Positions 8,101-16,200 of a DNA stretch of 64,000 nt are shown piece after piece. Source of the stretch: Nocardia sp. NBC_00416 (GTDB lineage: Bacteria > Actinomycetota > Actinomycetes > Mycobacteriales > Mycobacteriaceae); NCBI RefSeq assembly GCF_036032445.1, contig NZ_CP107932.1:3660501-3724500 (forward strand). The letters are read 5' to 3'. The notes beneath the pieces were generated by a model. It searched no databases and was not told where the DNA came from. It was given only the letters and a program-made list of their open reading frames with translations. Made by a program: the position numbers and the translations under genes. Numbering within the stretch: the first letter of the stretch is position 1; each line of letters starts with the position of its first letter.

Positions 8101-9517
8101 GAATCTCGGCCCAGTCCCGGGCCGCGGCCACCACGTGCACGCCGTATTCGGGTCCGGCGCCGGCGATGTAGCGGACGGTCTCGGCGAAGTTGGGGATCTG
8201 ATCGCTGAAATCACCCCAGCGATCCAGCAGCAGGAAGATATCGGCCACCGCACCGACAGCGGGCAACGACCGCGCCGCGCGCAGACTCGCCGGCGAGTCG
8301 ATATCGTGGGCGCGGTAGAGCTTCTTCCGGTCACCGATCTCGGTGACGATCCGGTGCAGCACGGTCCGCACCAGTTCGGGTTCGTCGTCCGCGGCCACCT
8401 GGTCGATATGCGGCAGCGCGGCGATCGAGCCCAACCGATTGCTGGACTCCAGCACGTAGATCTGCACCTCGCTGGGCGTATGCGTCAGCGCCAGCGATCC
8501 GGCCAACGTCCGCAACAGGGTGCTCTTTCCCGCACCCGCCCGGCCCACCACCAGGAGGTTGCCGTCGGTACCCGCGAGATCCAGCCACACCGTCTCGCCC
8601 TGGACGCCGTCGGAACGATGTTCCTGACCGACCGGCACCTGTAATCGCCCGGTACCCCACCAGGATTCGGCGCGCAGCCCCAGCGCCGGGTCACGTTCGA
8701 GCCGGCCGAGCAGGTCGCCGAGTTGCACCCGTTCCCCGGCGTCCGCGGTGTACGGGTACCGACGCCGCACTCTGGCGATGTGCACCTCGCGGCCGAGGAC
8801 GCCGTAGTGGTTCGGTGTCTGCCTGCTGGTGCGGGTGCGTACCTCGGCACTGACGTAGTTCCACAGGTCGTGGGTGCTGATGAGTCCCCTGCCGTTGTCG
8901 GCGAGCCCGCTTCTGATTCCTTTCACCATGGCCGCGGTGAACACCGACAGCGGAGTGGGTTGCTCCGCTGTCACGAAACCGTCCTCGGCGGTCTCCACCG
9001 CACTCGCCGCGGTCAGCACGCAGATGCCCTCTCCCGCGGCGAGTTCCTGACCCACGTCGTCGATGGTCGGGGTGGATTTCATCACGTCGGGGCCGAGGAA
9101 GGCGCCGCTGTAGCAGCAGTCGAGCACGATGATCTTGGCCGCCGCGGCCGATTCCTTGACCAGCTCCCGGATGAAGGAAGCCGACGTGCCGGTACTGCTC
9201 AGCAGTTGCGGATCGGTGTTCGTGGTGGCCAGATACAGATTCTGGCGGGTTCGCAGCCCGTGTCCGGAGAAGTACAGCAGGACGACGTCTTCAGGACCCG
9301 CGCCACGGAACAATCGCTCGATACTGCGCTCGACCTCGGCCTTGGACTCGTTCACCAGCAACTCGGTCGGCCGGAAGCCGCCGATCTCCGGGTCGCGCAG
9401 CAGCTCACGCAACTGCTCGGCATCGGCGATGGGTGCGTACAGCCGGGAAAGACCGCTGAAATGATAGGTGTCGTTGGCGATGAAGAGCGCGGTACGCGAA
9501 CCGGCCGGACTAGTCAT
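5162..9517 (-). CDS. Caspase-family protease fused to four EccC/FtsK-type ATPase modules
   Basis: A 1451-residue cytoplasmic protein without membrane segments. Residues about 5-250 are a C14 caspase with the catalytic pair His86 (YFSGHG) and Cys135 (DCCYSG). Four P-loop modules follow, with Walker A at about 325 (GRAGAGKST), 632 (GAAGSGKSS), 945 (AGGRGAGKST) and 1249 (GDPAAGKTT). Walker B strands end in LLLDRW, VVIDGF, VVDDW and VVDDY, which resemble the second and third ATPase domains of type VII secretion EccC rather than the catalytic first domain. The start overlaps the stop of the upstream EACC1-like gene by 8 bases. Caspases paired with EACC1 belong to actinobacterial NTP-dependent conflict systems (family knowledge). 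The caspase is therefore probably held inactive by the ATPase array until an invasion or stress signal; that role is inference. Confidence 0.85.
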   Translation of the reverse strand: MTSPAGSRTALFIANDTYHFSGLSRLYAPIADAEQLRELLRDPEIGGFRPTELLVNESKAEVERSIERLFRGAGPEDVVLLYFSGHGLRTRQNLYLATTNTDPQLLSSTGTSASFIRELVKESAAAAKIIVLDCCYSGAFLGPDVMKSTPTIDDVGQELAAGEGICVLTAASAVETAEDGFVTAEQPTPLSVFTAAMVKGIRSGLADNGRGLISTHDLWNYVSAEVRTRTSRQTPNHYGVLGREVHIARVRRRYPYTADAGERVQLGDLLGRLERDPALGLRAESWWGTGRLQVPVGQEHRSDGVQGETVWLDLAGTDGNLLVVGRAGAGKSTLLRTLAGSLALTHTPSEVQIYVLESSNRLGSIAALPHIDQVAADDEPELVRTVLHRIVTEIGDRKKLYRAHDIDSPASLRAARSLPAVGAVADIFLLLDRWGDFSDQIPNFAETVRYIAGAGPEYGVHVVAAARDWAEIPDWLADLLPAHIELRLHRPAESRDHPERAAHLPPGPGWALYRQRPFRIAMPDLRELAPETMGTADLTDGAAELVSRVVDAHPRNIDEPAPVRSPFDGEVDFASLFGLSHGGAVDVDNVWQPRWRRRLRIPIGVAPDGHPVELDLKQAAEDGMGPHGLLVGAAGSGKSSLLTTIIAGLAVTHSPGAVNFLLVETLGEGVYDRLAALPHVSSVVALHDSDLSQLNRLEQAIAGEIARRQQQLADAGQFASLLDYDEARGRGERLPPIPALIVVIDGFTNLLAPPHSEFMDTLVTIGRVGRSVGVHLLLSTARLHPDTLRGLDSYLTYRIGLRMYSATESRVVLGVPDAYELPGSPGHGYLRTEDAGYQRFKAAYASLPEQRPGRMTGSGAEQRTIVEAVVAHLATKELTAHRIWLPLPERVLLNQVLARPEVGEQGGPDGGSLRAAIGLIDRPDRHRQEGLVVDLSGKLGNIAVAGGRGAGKSTTLATIVLSLAATHTPEQTQFYVLDFDNALSSLSGLPHVGVVAGRADLDRVRRTLTELETLLVERQRLFRTRGIESMAEFRSRSGELPAAGASGETRRATQFGDVFLVVDDWRYTRGRDDSLDERLAGLVVEGLPYGIHLVVAVTRWIDIRPSLFERFGTRVELRLDDPLESLFDRKAAALVPAGAGRGLVGTGDEVATVVVALPALRTHAGDRPEDSGPAALTVAAGLLTEAYPGRRAPAIRMLPDRITRTEVLAIAEAAGVERGGLRVAAGVRESDLRPLVLDFAEQPHLLILGDPAAGKTTMLATVIAGIAQQATTDEVSFVVVDPARGLLEAYGAVSNIVQYLPSLGSVGATVQQIADLLARRVPGPDVTAQQLRERTWWTGPRIFVVVDDYERVAAASANPLAPLAAFLAQAADIGLHLIIARAASGASRALHDPLLSRLRDLGADALILSGPADEGPLIGNVRPGPQPCGRGTYISRFRPPELVQIADAFEV

Positions 9518-9875
9518 CGCCGAGCAGGTCGATCAGCCGGTCGATCTGCGTGGCCGAGGCCGCGGTGATGGTGACCTCCGCGTCGCCCTTCTTGACGGTG
9601 ATCGACCGCGTCCCGGAGCGCGCGATGAACGCCGCGACGATATCGCGGATGAGCCACGCCGCCGTCCCGAGCGCACCGCCGGACACCGCCAATTGGCCTA
9701 TCTGTTCGACGACACCCGATTTCGCGTCCGCGGCCGCGGGGCCGGTCACCGGGCGCACACCGACCCCGCGGATCTCCTCCAGATCGGCACGCAGTTCGCC
9801 GGTCAGCTGATCGAGCCGCGCCGGACTCCGGTGCGCACCACCGTCGATGACGAACAAGACCTCGGCCAAAGCCAC
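9510..9875 (-). CDS. EACC1-like adaptor (effector-associated constant component)
   Basis: A 121-residue protein: an N-terminal strand and helices (ARLDQLTGELRADLEEI), a central hydrophobic helix (about 58-84), then a beta-rich tail with SITVKKGDAEVTITAASATQIDRLIDLL. This order (short alpha/beta start, central apolar helix, TVK...VTI...A..IDRLL tail) is what I know of EACC1 proteins in actinobacterial caspase and trypsin conflict systems. The GTG at 9875 gives the family-like start and has GGGGAGG close upstream; a TTG at 9911 is less likely. The 8-base overlap with the caspase gene implies coupled synthesis and probably a physical partnership. Confidence 0.65.
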   Translation of the reverse strand: MALAEVLFVIDGGAHRSPARLDQLTGELRADLEEIRGVGVRPVTGPAAADAKSGVVEQIGQLAVSGGALGTAAWLIRDIVAAFIARSGTRSITVKKGDAEVTITAASATQIDRLIDLLGDD

Positions 9876-9980
9876 TCCCCTCCCCGCGGTCCATTCACTG
9901 TGCGACAACAATAGCGCCGACCGCTGTCCGGCCCGGAACGATCGTGGCGCGGAGCGCTGTTCGCTGCTCCCGGGCGATCA

Positions 9981-10015
9981 GATCGGCTCCGGAGCTGATC
10001 GTGGACAAATTGTCC
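9981..10015. promoter_or_regulatory. Two palindromes upstream of the EACC1-caspase operon
   Basis: A near-perfect palindrome GATCGGCTCC/GGAGCTGATC (9981-10000) and, three bases on, the palindrome GGACAA-A-TTGTCC (10003-10015). They lie in a 262-base gap between the EACC1 gene and the AhpD-like gene upstream, which is otherwise empty. Both genes are on the minus strand, so the sites could serve as operator or terminator for either. Confidence 0.45.
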
Positions 10016-10137
10016 GCCGCCCGCCGCCCGCCGGGCAAGCGCGCATCGAGACCTCACCATCGGGATCGGGTTCGTCGCCCGCCCATCCGCCGACAGCCGC
10101 GCGTACGACTCCGCGGCCCCCGCCGGCCGACGGCTTC

Positions 10138-10644
10138 CTACGCTCCGACCAGGCGATTCGCGAAGGTCGAGATCGTATAGGTCCCGATGCCCAGCATGAT
10201 CTCCAGCGCGTTGCGCTCGGTGTACCCGTGCACCGTCAAGGCTTCGACGGCCGGTGCGTCCACACCCCCGGCGGTGGCCAGGGCGTCGAGCGTGAACACG
10301 CGGACCGCCTCGAGGCGCTCGTCGGCCAGCGGTCGCTGGGCACGCAGGTCCGCGACGAGATCGGCTGCCGCGTCGAGCTTGCGCAGCTTTCCGGTGTGCA
10401 TGGCGATACAGACACGACAGTCGTTGCGTACCGCGACGGTCATGATGACGACCTCCCGGGCCACCGGATCCAGCGTGCACTGGTCGAAGCGCGCGGTCAT
10501 ATCCAGAAAACCGGTGAGCAGTTCCGGTGAGGCGGCGAGCCGGGCGACAGCGTCGGGCACGACACCGCCCGAGGCCGCGGCCAACGCCTCCATGACCGGG
10601 CGCGATCCCTCCGGAGCGGTTTCCACTGTGTGTGCGGCGAACAT
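10138..10644 (-). CDS. Carboxymuconolactone decarboxylase/AhpD-like protein
   Basis: A 168-residue all-helical protein of the CMD/AhpD superfamily. The motif NDCRVCIAMH (about residue 82) is the CxxC plus His active site of AhpD-type disulfide reductases, and the preceding VAREVVIMTVAVRN helix is typical. It probably acts in peroxide or electrophile defence. The ATG at 10644 has a GGAGGGCGAG ribosome site. It is divergent from a MarR regulator, with a large inverted repeat between the two starts. Confidence 0.85.
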   Translation of the reverse strand: MFAAHTVETAPEGSRPVMEALAAASGGVVPDAVARLAASPELLTGFLDMTARFDQCTLDPVAREVVIMTVAVRNDCRVCIAMHTGKLRKLDAAADLVADLRAQRPLADERLEAVRVFTLDALATAGGVDAPAVEALTVHGYTERNALEIMLGIGTYTISTFANRLVGA

Positions 10645-10658
10645 CTCGCCCTCCTAAC

Positions 10659-10703
10659 ATGGACAACATGGTTGACGAAATAATAGTAAACCAGGTTGTC
10701 CAT
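10659..10703. promoter_or_regulatory. MarR-type operator, large inverted repeat
   Basis: ATGGACAACATGGTT (10659-10673) and AACCAGGTTGTCCAT (10689-10703) match as an inverted repeat in 14 of 15 positions, separated by an AT-rich 15-base core that probably holds the divergent promoters. It almost fills the gap between the AhpD-like gene and the MarR gene. Confidence 0.75.
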
Positions 10704-10720
10704 TATGCCAAGGTCGTGCG

Positions 10721-11203
10721 ATGACCGGGGCGAATGCCGGCCGATCCAGGGCGGGTTACGAACTCCCCCTGCTGCTACTGGCCGGATTCCGCACCCTCAT
10801 CGACGAACTGCACGACGAACTCGCCCGACAGGGCCACCCCGATGCGCGCCCCGCCCACGGCTTCGCCATGCAGGCGATCGGACCCGACGGGGCGACGGCC
10901 AGCGATATCGGCCGCCGCCTCGGCATCTCCAAGCAGGCCGCGGGCAAAACGGTCGACCGCCTCGTCGCCCTGGGCTACGCCGAACGCGCCGCCGACGCCG
11001 CCGACGCGCGCCGCCGGCTCGTCCGGCTCACCGCCCACGGGCACGAGATGCTCGCCCGCTCGGCCGCGATCTTCGACCGGCTGCGCGCGCAATGGTCGGA
11101 GACATTGGGCGAGCAAGGTCTGCGCGCGATCGAGGACGGTCTGCACACCGTCGCGGCGCCGAAGGCATTCCGGCTGGACGCGACTCAATGGATGGGAGAA
11201 TGA
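10721..11203 (+). CDS. MarR family transcriptional regulator
   Basis: A 160-residue winged-helix regulator. The recognition region reads ATASDIGRRLGISKQAAGKTVDRLVALGY (about 55-84), followed by the wing AADAADARRRLVRLTAHG with the DxR signature of MarR proteins. Divergent from the AhpD-like gene across the inverted repeat at 10659-10703, so it probably controls that gene in response to oxidants or phenolics. Confidence 0.88.
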   Translation: MTGANAGRSRAGYELPLLLLAGFRTLIDELHDELARQGHPDARPAHGFAMQAIGPDGATASDIGRRLGISKQAAGKTVDRLVALGYAERAADAADARRRLVRLTAHGHEMLARSAAIFDRLRAQWSETLGEQGLRAIEDGLHTVAAPKAFRLDATQWMGE

Positions 11204-11295
11204 GCCGACGACTCGATCCGGGTGAACTTGCGACACCGTGCGGCAGCAGAGTTCGACGCCGCAGGGCCGCTGTGCCCGGCGCCCGCCCCGGGGCG

Positions 11296-11640
11296 TCAGG
11301 CCGCGTCGCGAGCGGCGATGTACCCATCGGGCCGGATGAGCACCGTGGTGTCGCCGGCGATGTCGTAGTGGCGGTGGACACGGCCGGCAGTATCGATCAT
11401 CGTATCGCGGCCGGTCGCGGTGCGGTCGGTGGTGATCCGGATCCGGCGTGGCGCGGTAACCAAGGCACCGTAGCCCCTGATCCGGCGGGCCGGGTCGCCG
11501 TGGTCGAAGGTGAGCAGGGTCCACTGCGGGCCACGCAGCAGATCGAAGACCCGGACCTCGCGGCCGGACGACGCATCCACACCGACAGCGTCGGGCGCTC
11601 GATCACCGGGGCGAACGCGGGTGTCGTGCGCTCCCGGGCC
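11296..11640 (-). pseudogene. C-terminal remnant of a PHBH-type flavin monooxygenase
   Basis: One frame reads as the thioredoxin-like C-terminal domain of large FAD monooxygenases: RPGDRAPDAVGVDASSG, VRVFDLLRGPQWTLLTFDHG, and at the end TTVLIRPDGYIAARDAA. No start codon and none of the FAD-binding two thirds are present; further upstream the frame lacks recognisable protein. The region 11204-11882 therefore holds only decayed sequence. A small frame at 11658-11846 on the same strand is unassigned. Confidence 0.6.
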
Positions 11641-11882
11641 AGCGCGAGATCGTTCACCTACTCGGCCGCCTCGTCGACGATCTCTCGACCCATCTGGACA
11701 CCCTCACCGACGACACCTCTGCCGAGTAGCTGCGAGACGAGCGCGTACCTACCGCGGCCGCTGAATAATATGGTGCGCAACGGATTCCACAGCCTTTGCG
11801 TCTGCCGAAAACGGATCGCGCGCTCCGCTCGGAGCATGCAGCACACCCGGCATTCGACACACAGCAGCTATGGATCGGCTCG

Positions 11883-12428
11883 CTACGCCGCCGGCTTGTA
11901 CAGACCGGCGTCCTCGTCGAACACCAGACCTCCGGTCTCGGTGAATTCGGTCAGCTCCCGATCCGCGGCCGGCTCGATACCTTCGAACTCGGCATCCACT
12001 ATCGCGCTGAGCCAGCCTGTCTCGATGATCTCGCCCTCGCGCAGTTCGAGCCTGTCGCTCTCGCAGCCACCCAGCTCGATATCGAATCGCGCCCAGGCAC
12101 CGGCCTGACGGAGAACGTGGATGCGCACATAATCGAAGCCGTTGTGGTAACCGACGTACGCCGTGGCCTCGATCGGCTCCCCGAATTCGGTGCATTCGAC
12201 CTGCGCCCCTTCGAGTGCGCGCCAGGAGGGTACGTCCAGCGGAATTCCGTCGATCATGACGTTCACCCAGGAGCTCCCGTCGGGCCAACCCGGAATTCTC
12301 AGGTACCAGTCGAGCCTCGGGGCCCAGCCGAGACCCGGGTTGTCCCACAGCCGGCCGCGCCAGCGCGCTCCGGAGACAGGGTCGCACACTTCGGGGAACG
12401 GCTCGCCACCATCAGTGCTGTCGTTCAT
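11883..12428 (-). CDS. Hypothetical protein, acidic, 181 residues
   Basis: I do not recognise a family. The protein is acidic, soluble, with many aromatic residues and no signal peptide (start MNDSTDGGEPFPEVCDPVSG; later WVNVMIDGIPLDVPSW, FDYVRIHVL and an acidic tail). Size and composition resemble small immunity or ligand-binding proteins, but no toxin neighbour supports that. The ATG at 12428 has no clear ribosome site. A strong hairpin lies just upstream, so it needs its own promoter or is read through from the toxin-antitoxin operon. Confidence 0.6.
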   Translation of the reverse strand: MNDSTDGGEPFPEVCDPVSGARWRGRLWDNPGLGWAPRLDWYLRIPGWPDGSSWVNVMIDGIPLDVPSWRALEGAQVECTEFGEPIEATAYVGYHNGFDYVRIHVLRQAGAWARFDIELGGCESDRLELREGEIIETGWLSAIVDAEFEGIEPAADRELTEFTETGGLVFDEDAGLYKPAA

Positions 12429-12442
12429 GGGAGCACCGTATC

Positions 12443-12483
12443 CCGTTGCGGCGGTTCCGGTCTCGCCGGAACCGCCGCAACGG
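12443..12483 (-). terminator. 18-bp perfect hairpin after the toxin gene
   Basis: An 18-base arm at 12443-12460 (CCGTTGCGGCGG... ) pairs perfectly with 12466-12483 around the loop TCTCG. It lies 26 bases past the stop of the toxin gene and 14 bases before the next start on the same strand. No T-run follows. It is likely a terminator or 3' stability element of the toxin-antitoxin mRNA. Confidence 0.7.
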
Positions 12484-12509
12484 ATAAGGAGCCCTACCGT
12501 TCCGAACCT

Positions 12510-12929
12510 TCAGAGCGCGACCATCGTCAGCAACGGATCCAGACCTTTGAAGTCGTCCGCGTTGCGGGTGAACAACGGCAGATCATTCGACGAGGCGATG
12601 GCAGCGATCATCAAATCCATTTTGCGTGGCTCGGGATTTCGTCCGGCCGCGAGCACCAACTTCGCCATCGAGGTGAACCGTCGCGCCGCCGTGGAGGAGA
12701 ACGGCAGTGCGTCGAAAGCGTGCTCGATCTCCAGGAGTCTTTCGGTACGAAGCGCGAGAGTTTCCACATCCGATGCCAACGCCACGCCCAGGCCCAGTTC
12801 CGCGAGCGTCACCGTGCTGATTTTCGGCTGGATCGGGAGGTCTGCATCGTCGATGGTGGTCAAGTCGATGAGTACACAGGTATCCAACAGGCCGACAGGG
12901 TAGCGGAACTTCGCACCCGGTTCAGGCAT
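12510..12929 (-). CDS. PIN-domain toxin (VapC-like)
   Basis: A 139-residue PIN ribonuclease. The first catalytic Asp is in LLDTCVLIDL (residues 14-23), an acidic residue follows in ISTVTLAELGLG, and the C-terminal set is MDLMIAAIASSNDLPLFTRNADDF with the expected Asp pair. VapC toxins cleave tRNA or rRNA. The ATG overlaps the antitoxin stop by 8 bases, and no ribosome site of its own is needed. Together with the upstream antitoxin this is a complete type II module. Confidence 0.88.
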   Translation of the reverse strand: MPEPGAKFRYPVGLLDTCVLIDLTTIDDADLPIQPKISTVTLAELGLGVALASDVETLALRTERLLEIEHAFDALPFSSTAARRFTSMAKLVLAAGRNPEPRKMDLMIAAIASSNDLPLFTRNADDFKGLDPLLTMVAL

Positions 12930-13176
12930 CGAGCCTGTCCTCTCCGAATGCGGCGTCGATTTCCGCACGTTCATCGGCGGCGTCCGCGGTGCTCGCAAAC
13001 CTGGCGAGTCGCTTTTTCAGTTCGGCGGTCGTCAGGTTGTGCCGCGGGGTGATGGGACGCAGTTCGCCGACAGGTCGACCGTTGCGGGTGATGACGAAAT
13101 CATCACCCGCCTCCAGCGCATCCATCACGCCCGCGCTGCCGTTGCGTAGCTCGGCTTGGCTGATCGTCCTCGTCAT
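12922..13176 (-). CDS. Phd/YefM-type antitoxin
   Basis: An 84-residue antitoxin: N-terminal Phd/YefM fold (TISQAELRNGSAGVMDAL, then GDDFVITRNGRPVGELRPI) and a C-terminal tail rich in Ala and acidic residues (ADAADERAEIDAAFGEDRLDA) that would wrap the toxin. It precedes and overlaps the PIN toxin, the standard order, and should repress its own promoter in the 92-base gap before nrdE. The ATG at 13176 starts directly on the family motif. Confidence 0.88.
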   Translation of the reverse strand: MTRTISQAELRNGSAGVMDALEAGDDFVITRNGRPVGELRPITPRHNLTTAELKKRLARFASTADAADERAEIDAAFGEDRLDA

Positions 13177-13268
13177 ACATCCAGTATGGCGGCCGATGCT
13201 ATCGGCTGCTATCGCTCCTCCGTACGAGCACAGGGCCGGCGACCGCAATGGATGGATGATCCGAGGAC

Positions 13269-16200
13269 TCAGAGCATGCAGCTCACGCAACCTTCGACCT
13301 CGGTGCCCTCCAGCGCCATCTGCCGCAGGCGGATGTAGTAGAGGGTTTTGATGCCCTTGCGCCAGGCGTAGATCTGGGCCCGGTTCAGGTCGCGGGTGGA
13401 GGCCGTGTCCTTGAAGAAGAGGGTCAGCGACAGGCCCTGGTCCACGTGCTGAGTGGCCGCGGCGTAGGTGTCGATGATCTTCTCGTAGCCGATCTCGTAC
13501 GCGTCCTGGTAGTAGTCCAGATTGTCGTTGGTCATGTACGGGGCCGGATAGTAGACGCGCCCGATCTTGCCTTCCTTGCGGATCTCGATCTTCGACGCCA
13601 CCGGGTGGATGGAACTGGTGGAGTGGTTGATGTAGGAGATCGAACCGGTCGGCGGGACGGCCTGCAGGTTCTGGTTGTACAGACCGTGTTCCATGACCGC
13701 GGCCTTCAGCTCCCGCCAGTCGTCCTGGGTGGGGATCCGGATACCGGCCTCGGCGAACAGCGCGGCGACCCGCTCGGTCTGCGGTTCCCACACACTGTCG
13801 GTGTACTTGTCGAAGTACTCACCGGTCGCGTACTTCGACTCCGGGAACCCGCCGAAGTAGGTACCGCGTTCGCGGGCGATCAGGTTCGACGCACGCAGCG
13901 CGTGATAGACCACCGTGTAGAAGTAGATATTGGTGAAGTCCAGACCCTCTTCGGACCCGTAGTAGATCCGCTCCCGCGCCAGGAAGCCGTGCAGGTTCAT
14001 CTGCCCGAGGCCGATGGCGTGCGAGGAGTTGTTGCCCTGTTCGATCGAGGGCACCGAGTAGATATGGGTCTGATCGGAGACCGCCGTGAGCGCCCGGATC
14101 GCCACCTCGATGGTGCGGGCGAAATCCGGGGAGTCCATCGCCTTGGCGATATTGAGCGACCCCAGGTTGCACGAGATGTCCTTGCCCACCTGCGAGTAGG
14201 TCAGATCGTCGTTGTAGATCGACGGAGTTGAGACCTGCAGGATCTCCGAGCACAGATTCGAGTGGGTGATCTTGCCGGCGATCGGGTTGGCCCGGTTCAC
14301 CGTGTCCTCGAACATGATGTAGGGGTAGCCGGATTCGAACTGCAGCTCGGCGATGGTCTGGAAGAACTCACGCGCCTTGATCTTGGACTTGCGGATCCGC
14401 TTGTCGTCGACCATCTCGTAGTACTTCTCGGTGACGTCGATATCGGCGAACGGCTTACCGTAGATGCGTTCCACATCGTAGGGCGAGAACAGGTACATGT
14501 CCTCGTTCTTCTTGGCCAGTTCGAAGGTGATATCGGGGATCACCACACCCAGCGAGAGGGTCTTGATGCGGATCTTCTCGTCCGCGTTCTCCCGCTTGGT
14601 GTCCAGGAAACGGTAGATATCGGGGTGGTGCGCGTGCAGGTACACCGCGCCCGCACCCTGCCGCGCGCCCAGCTGGTTGGCGTAGGAGAACGAATCCTCC
14701 AGCAGCTTCATGATCGGGATGACACCGGAGGACTGGTTCTCGATCTTCTTGATCGGCGCCCCGTGCTCACGAATATTGCTGAGCAGCAACGCGACCCCGC
14801 CGCCGCGCTTGGACAGCTGCAGCGCGGAGTTGATGGAGCGCCCGATGGACTCCATGTTGTCCTCTATGCGAAGAAGAAAACAGTTGTGCACGACAGCACC
14901 GCGAATTGCGTAGGTGTGCGTGCCCTCTACGTGCAGGTTGTACACCCTCTCGGGCGTCTCATCTGTGCGTTCGATCGCACGGATACCGAACACGTGGCGA
15001 CCGTGCACAGTCTGGTAGGTCGACCGTTTCGTGCCTTTGCGGCCGGTGTAGTTGTGCAGGTTCTTGCCGGTGTCGAAGATGAACTCTTCGTTGGTGCCGG
15101 GCAAGCCGGGCACGAATACCTGACCAGTCGGATTTCCGGCCTGATTGATGTAGGTCCGGACAACCGAGATGATGCCGAGCCGCCGCAGCAGCGATTGCAC
15201 CTGATCGACCAACTCGGGGTTCACGAGATCGAGAACCATCCCACCGCTGGTACTGCACCCGTCACCACGGAACAGCCCCGCGAGTAGACCACGCTGGAAA
15301 TCTTCGTCCGCAGTCATCACATCGTGTGCCAACCGCTTCGTGCTGTAGCCGGTTCCGGCCATCGACAGCAGCAGTGACGCGACGACCTTGCTGTTGCACA
15401 CCATCCTGGTGGAGTGGTCGGAGTGGTTCGTGTGAAGTGACAGATCGACCCCGAACACCTGCTTGAAAGCCATGCCCAGTTCGACGTGATATTCGACTTC
15501 GTGCGCACCGAGTGTGAAGTGGACGCCGTTCGGCTGGATGCCCTCGACACTCGACCGCTTGGACACGTGCCCCTCAGCGAGGTACCAGCCGAGAATCAAA
15601 CCGAGTTCATAGGACTCTTCGACATGGCGATTGACAGCGACGAAGCGTTGGCTATGACGCTGCTTGTTCCGATGTTTCGCATCCACGTCGACTTTGTGGA
15701 TCAGGCCGTCGACCTCTTCGTAGACGCCCGCACCGACAAAGTCCATCAGATCGAACACGCGAGGGTCCCGCGTGTCCAGCGGCGCCGCCGTCACAATGAA
15801 ATCGGACGGCTGAACATCCTGCGCGGCAAGCCACACGAACCCATTGAACGGGTCCGCGCCGTCGCCGTCGATCAGGGTTTCCACGTCACGGGCAGTCCAG
15901 ACCAGGATCGGATGCTCCGGGGTGCACCGGATCGGCTCCTTGTGTCCGAAATGCGAAATCGATACCAGCGCCTGATCGTTGGGATTCTCGATCAGTTCCT
16001 CGACCAACGAATACGAGCCGTCGTGTGAGAGAACTCGATCCCCTGCACGCAGGGTTTCGATCGGTCGCGGGCCGTCACTCGTATCGATCGGGGTACCCGC
16101 CGGAAAGCACGACACCGGCTCACCGCGCTGCTTCTTGCCGGAGTTGAGGAAGGTCGGGGTGGCCGGCTGGAAGCGGCCGTCGATGATCTCCTCGACGAGT

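Noticed and set aside
5162..9517. EccC ATPase of a type VII secretion locus
   Set aside because: No membrane helices, an N-terminal caspase, and no esx, eccB, eccD, eccE, mycP, PE or PPE genes around it.
11658..11846. Small minus-strand frame (63 codons) as a gene
   Set aside because: No recognisable family, no ribosome site, next to a decayed flavoprotein; more likely degenerate sequence.
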